Source: RUG14186 sp964644555 (lineage in GTDB: Bacteria > Bacillota > Clostridia > Eubacteriales > Anaerofustaceae). Taken from it: DNA of 8,300 nucleotides. The notes under the pieces were generated by a model. The model worked only from the letters and a program-made list of their open reading frames with translations, made no database searches and was not told the origin of the DNA. The stretch is taken from assembly GCA_964644555.1 (NCBI GenBank), contig CAZXWI010000065.1:1-8300 (forward strand). Direction: 5' to 3'. Below, one piece after another: positions 6,797 through 8,300 of this stretch. Every line of letters starts with the position of its first letter. The first letter of the stretch is position 1. Position numbers and translations under genes: made by a program.

Positions 6797-7483
6797 CTAT
6801 TTGCAAAAAACATGATTGCCTATCGTGATTATTACAGGGCGGGAGCGTATCCATTTGTTGGTTGCGGTTTTGGGATTGTAGTAATATATCGCTCCGTAGG
6901 TAGGGTCCCACCCATTTACGGCATCTTTTACAGCTTTTACGGCAGTGCTGTCGGGTTTTAGGTTGTATTGACCGTCGCTGACCGCATCAAAAGCACCGTT
7001 TTGATACACTACTCCGCTGACGGAATTAGGAAAGGACGAACTTTTCACTCTGTTTAGTATGACGGCTGCCACTGCCACCTGCCCCGTGTAGGGTTCACCT
7101 CTGGCTTCGCCGTAAACGACTCTGGCAATTAGGTTGATATCGGATTCCGAGTATGCCGAATTTGACGAAGAAACGCCCGAAGTAGAACCTTGCGAATTTA
7201 CACTCATGCCGAGCGCTTTTAAGGTTTGGCTGCCGACCTTGCCGTCCACCGAAAGAGAATTGGTCCGCTGAAAATATTTTACTGCTTGCTCCGTGCGGTA
7301 GCCGAATATGCCGTCCACATTGCCTGTGTAGTAGCCCCAATTTTTGAGCTTACGCTGAATGGTTTTGATTGTGTCGTATTCGGTGCTGCCGTAATATATA
7401 TAAGATGCTCCGTAGCTTTGGGATATGAGCGTCATGCATAGTATCAGAATAAGCACAACCGTAAATAAAATACGCTTTTTCAT
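6797..7483 (-). CDS. sleB: Spore cortex-lytic enzyme SleB (peptidoglycan lytic transglycosylase)
   Basis: Degrades muramic-lactam-containing cortex peptidoglycan during germination. It is made in the forespore and exported. The 228 residues comprise a signal peptide (about 1-26: MKKR, hydrophobic core, SQSYGA), a PG_binding_1 domain (about 34-92, with IQRKLKNWGYYTGNVDGIFG and TLKALG), a Ser/Gly-rich linker (about 94-111) and a Hydrolase_2 catalytic domain (about 113-228). The catalytic glutamate is expected at E126 in VYGEARGE (123-130), matching the essential Glu of Bacillus SleB. ILNRV, GAFDAVSDGQY and IGNHVFCK are other family landmarks. Length is at the short end for SleB. AAGGTGG six bases before the ATG supports the start. 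It is followed after 12 bases by ypeB, its usual operon partner, which separates it from SleB-like CwlJ (no binding domain or signal peptide). Confidence 0.96.
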   Translation of the reverse strand: MKKRILFTVVLILILCMTLISQSYGASYIYYGSTEYDTIKTIQRKLKNWGYYTGNVDGIFGYRTEQAVKYFQRTNSLSVDGKVGSQTLKALGMSVNSQGSTSGVSSSNSAYSESDINLIARVVYGEARGEPYTGQVAVAAVILNRVKSSSFPNSVSGVVYQNGAFDAVSDGQYNLKPDSTAVKAVKDAVNGWDPTYGAIYYYNPKTATNKWIRSRPVIITIGNHVFCK

Positions 7484-7503
7484 GTTTTACCACCTTTTTT
7501 ATG

Positions 7504-7533
7504 TAGTATTGCCGAATAGACAAATTTTATTAC
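7504..7533 (-). promoter_or_regulatory. Candidate forespore (sigma-G-like) promoter of sleB-ypeB
   Basis: On the minus strand, AATACTA (7510-7504) differs by one base from the sigma-G -10 consensus CATACTA. GTAATA (7533-7528) lies 17 bases upstream, where the -35 (GHATR-type) should be, and matches it in part. No good sigma-A promoter is visible in this gap. Known sleB-ypeB operons are transcribed by sigma-G, so the fit is biologically sensible, but the motif match is modest. Confidence 0.4.
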
Positions 7534-7560
7534 AAAAAAAGTGCGTAAAATTACGCACTT
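7534..7560 (-). terminator. Rho-independent terminator of the gene at 7609-8238
   Basis: The arms AAGTGCGTAA and TTACGCACTT (7539-7560) are perfectly complementary, with a two-base gap (in practice a 9-bp stem with a four-base loop). On the minus strand the stem is followed by seven T residues. It lies about 50 bases after the stop of the upstream gene and directly against the candidate sleB -35, which insulates sleB-ypeB from upstream transcription. Confidence 0.85.
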
Positions 7561-7608
7561 AAATTTCGGGTGGAATCATATTGATTTTTTAATAGGGAAG
7601 CAAAGAGT

Positions 7609-8238
7609 TTATTCTATAATAAAAGGCTTCTTTTTAAGGAAGAAATCCACAACCCCATAGGAACATAGATCAATCCCCGTTGCTTTTTCATATGCTCTAA
7701 CTAGGGGTATTGCATTTACATAAAGGTCGGTGTAATCGTTTTCTTTTGTTCTTATGCAGCGCAGAGCCACAGGCAGAAATTCGACCTTTTCTTCGCCCAG
7801 CTTAACGGCAACCCCGCTGAATGTAACATCGAGCAGTTCGTCGAAAGCACTTTGTGTCATTAATTGGCTGTATTTATCCTGAAATTCACAAGTACAGTTT
7901 TCTTCATTGACTGCCAATAGCGCAAGGTATGATGCCATACTTCGTGCCAAAATTACGGCTATTGCTTCTTCTGCGTAGCAATCATCGGTCATTTCATCGA
8001 AAAAGGCTTTTACTGCTTCGTCAAGAAGGCCTATGGTGGAATATGTCATATCCAATGATACACCTTGAGCTTCGGCTGAACGGACAAGGTCTATGGCATA
8101 AGCGCCCATTGTGGAAAGAGCCGTTTCTTGTCTTGATGCTTTTTTTATGAATTTATCGTATTCTTTGCTTGTCATTTTACTTGTTTTGGTGGAAAATTCC
8201 CACATTTGTTTAAATTCATCGTTTTTGAAATTTATCAT
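7609..8238 (-). CDS. Hypothetical cytoplasmic protein, 209 residues
   Basis: I do not recognise this protein. It has no signal peptide. The first about 135 residues look mostly helical, with a charged N-terminus and a hydrophobic helix around 91-110 that is more like a buried helix than a membrane span. The last about 70 residues look alpha/beta (LDVTFSGVAVKLGEEKVEFLPVALR) and end in a basic-hydrophobic tail (FFLKKKPFIIE). Five cysteines (87, 115, 117, 161, 192) include one C-x-C pair, but no metal-site pattern is clear. AAAGGGAG five bases before the ATG makes the start and the gene itself credible. A strong terminator after it separates it from sleB, so shared strand does not mean shared transcript. 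No function is proposed. Confidence 0.8.
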   Translation of the reverse strand: MINFKNDEFKQMWEFSTKTSKMTSKEYDKFIKKASRQETALSTMGAYAIDLVRSAEAQGVSLDMTYSTIGLLDEAVKAFFDEMTDDCYAEEAIAVILARSMASYLALLAVNEENCTCEFQDKYSQLMTQSAFDELLDVTFSGVAVKLGEEKVEFLPVALRCIRTKENDYTDLYVNAIPLVRAYEKATGIDLCSYGVVDFFLKKKPFIIE

Positions 8239-8300
8239 TGTTTCTCCCTTTGCGTGTTAAAGTTTATTAATAGCCTTTTTTACGATCTACCATATTAATA

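Noticed and set aside
1..8300. CRISPR array, tRNA or rRNA gene, insertion sequence, prophage or integration site
   Set aside because: No regularly spaced repeats, clover-leaf patterns, transposase or integrase motifs, or flanking direct repeats were seen by eye on either strand.

Overview
The window looks like chromosomal DNA of an endospore-forming Clostridia-type Firmicute, AT-rich with long A/T tracts between genes. Three things point that way: an adjacent sleB-ypeB pair (spore cortex germination lysis), a methionyl-tRNA synthetase of the kind common in Clostridia (PHIGN signature, four-cysteine zinc knuckle, C-terminal tRNA-binding domain), and strong purine-rich Shine-Dalgarno sites before most genes. 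No species can be named from this sequence.

Layout from left to right. Positions 44-1021 (minus) encode the ATP-pyrophosphatase/dimerisation half of GMP synthase, without a glutaminase domain. A 327-base AT-rich gap (1022-1348) holds guaA promoter elements, an 18-bp perfect palindrome and an extended -10 promoter for the next gene. Positions 1349-1621 (plus) encode a 90-residue protein that looks like a degenerate nucleotidyltransferase fold. Positions 1743-3686 (plus) are metG, overlapping by one base a small single-pass membrane protein of unknown role (3686-4201). A strong, probably bidirectional terminator (4208-4240) separates this plus-strand block from the convergent minus-strand block.

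The minus-strand block, in transcription order, is: an unrecognised 209-residue protein (8238-7609); its terminator (7560-7534); sleB (7483-6797); ypeB (6784-5462, 12 bases after sleB); and an MGDG-synthase/UgtP-like glycosyltransferase (5367-4246). SleB is a secreted cortex-lytic transglycosylase, and YpeB is the membrane-anchored PepSY protein that SleB needs for stability and localisation in spores. A possible forespore (sigma-G-like) promoter lies between the terminator and sleB. The glycosyltransferase probably makes diacylglycerol glycolipids. Whether it belongs to the sporulation programme or is just downstream cannot be decided from sequence.

Most of the window is core metabolism plus a known germination operon. 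I found no CRISPR array, transposase, tRNA, rRNA, prophage gene or obvious new defence system. The parts most worth a second look are the small degenerate nucleotidyltransferase-like gene with the palindromic region before it, the metG-coupled membrane protein, and the unknown gene beside sleB.
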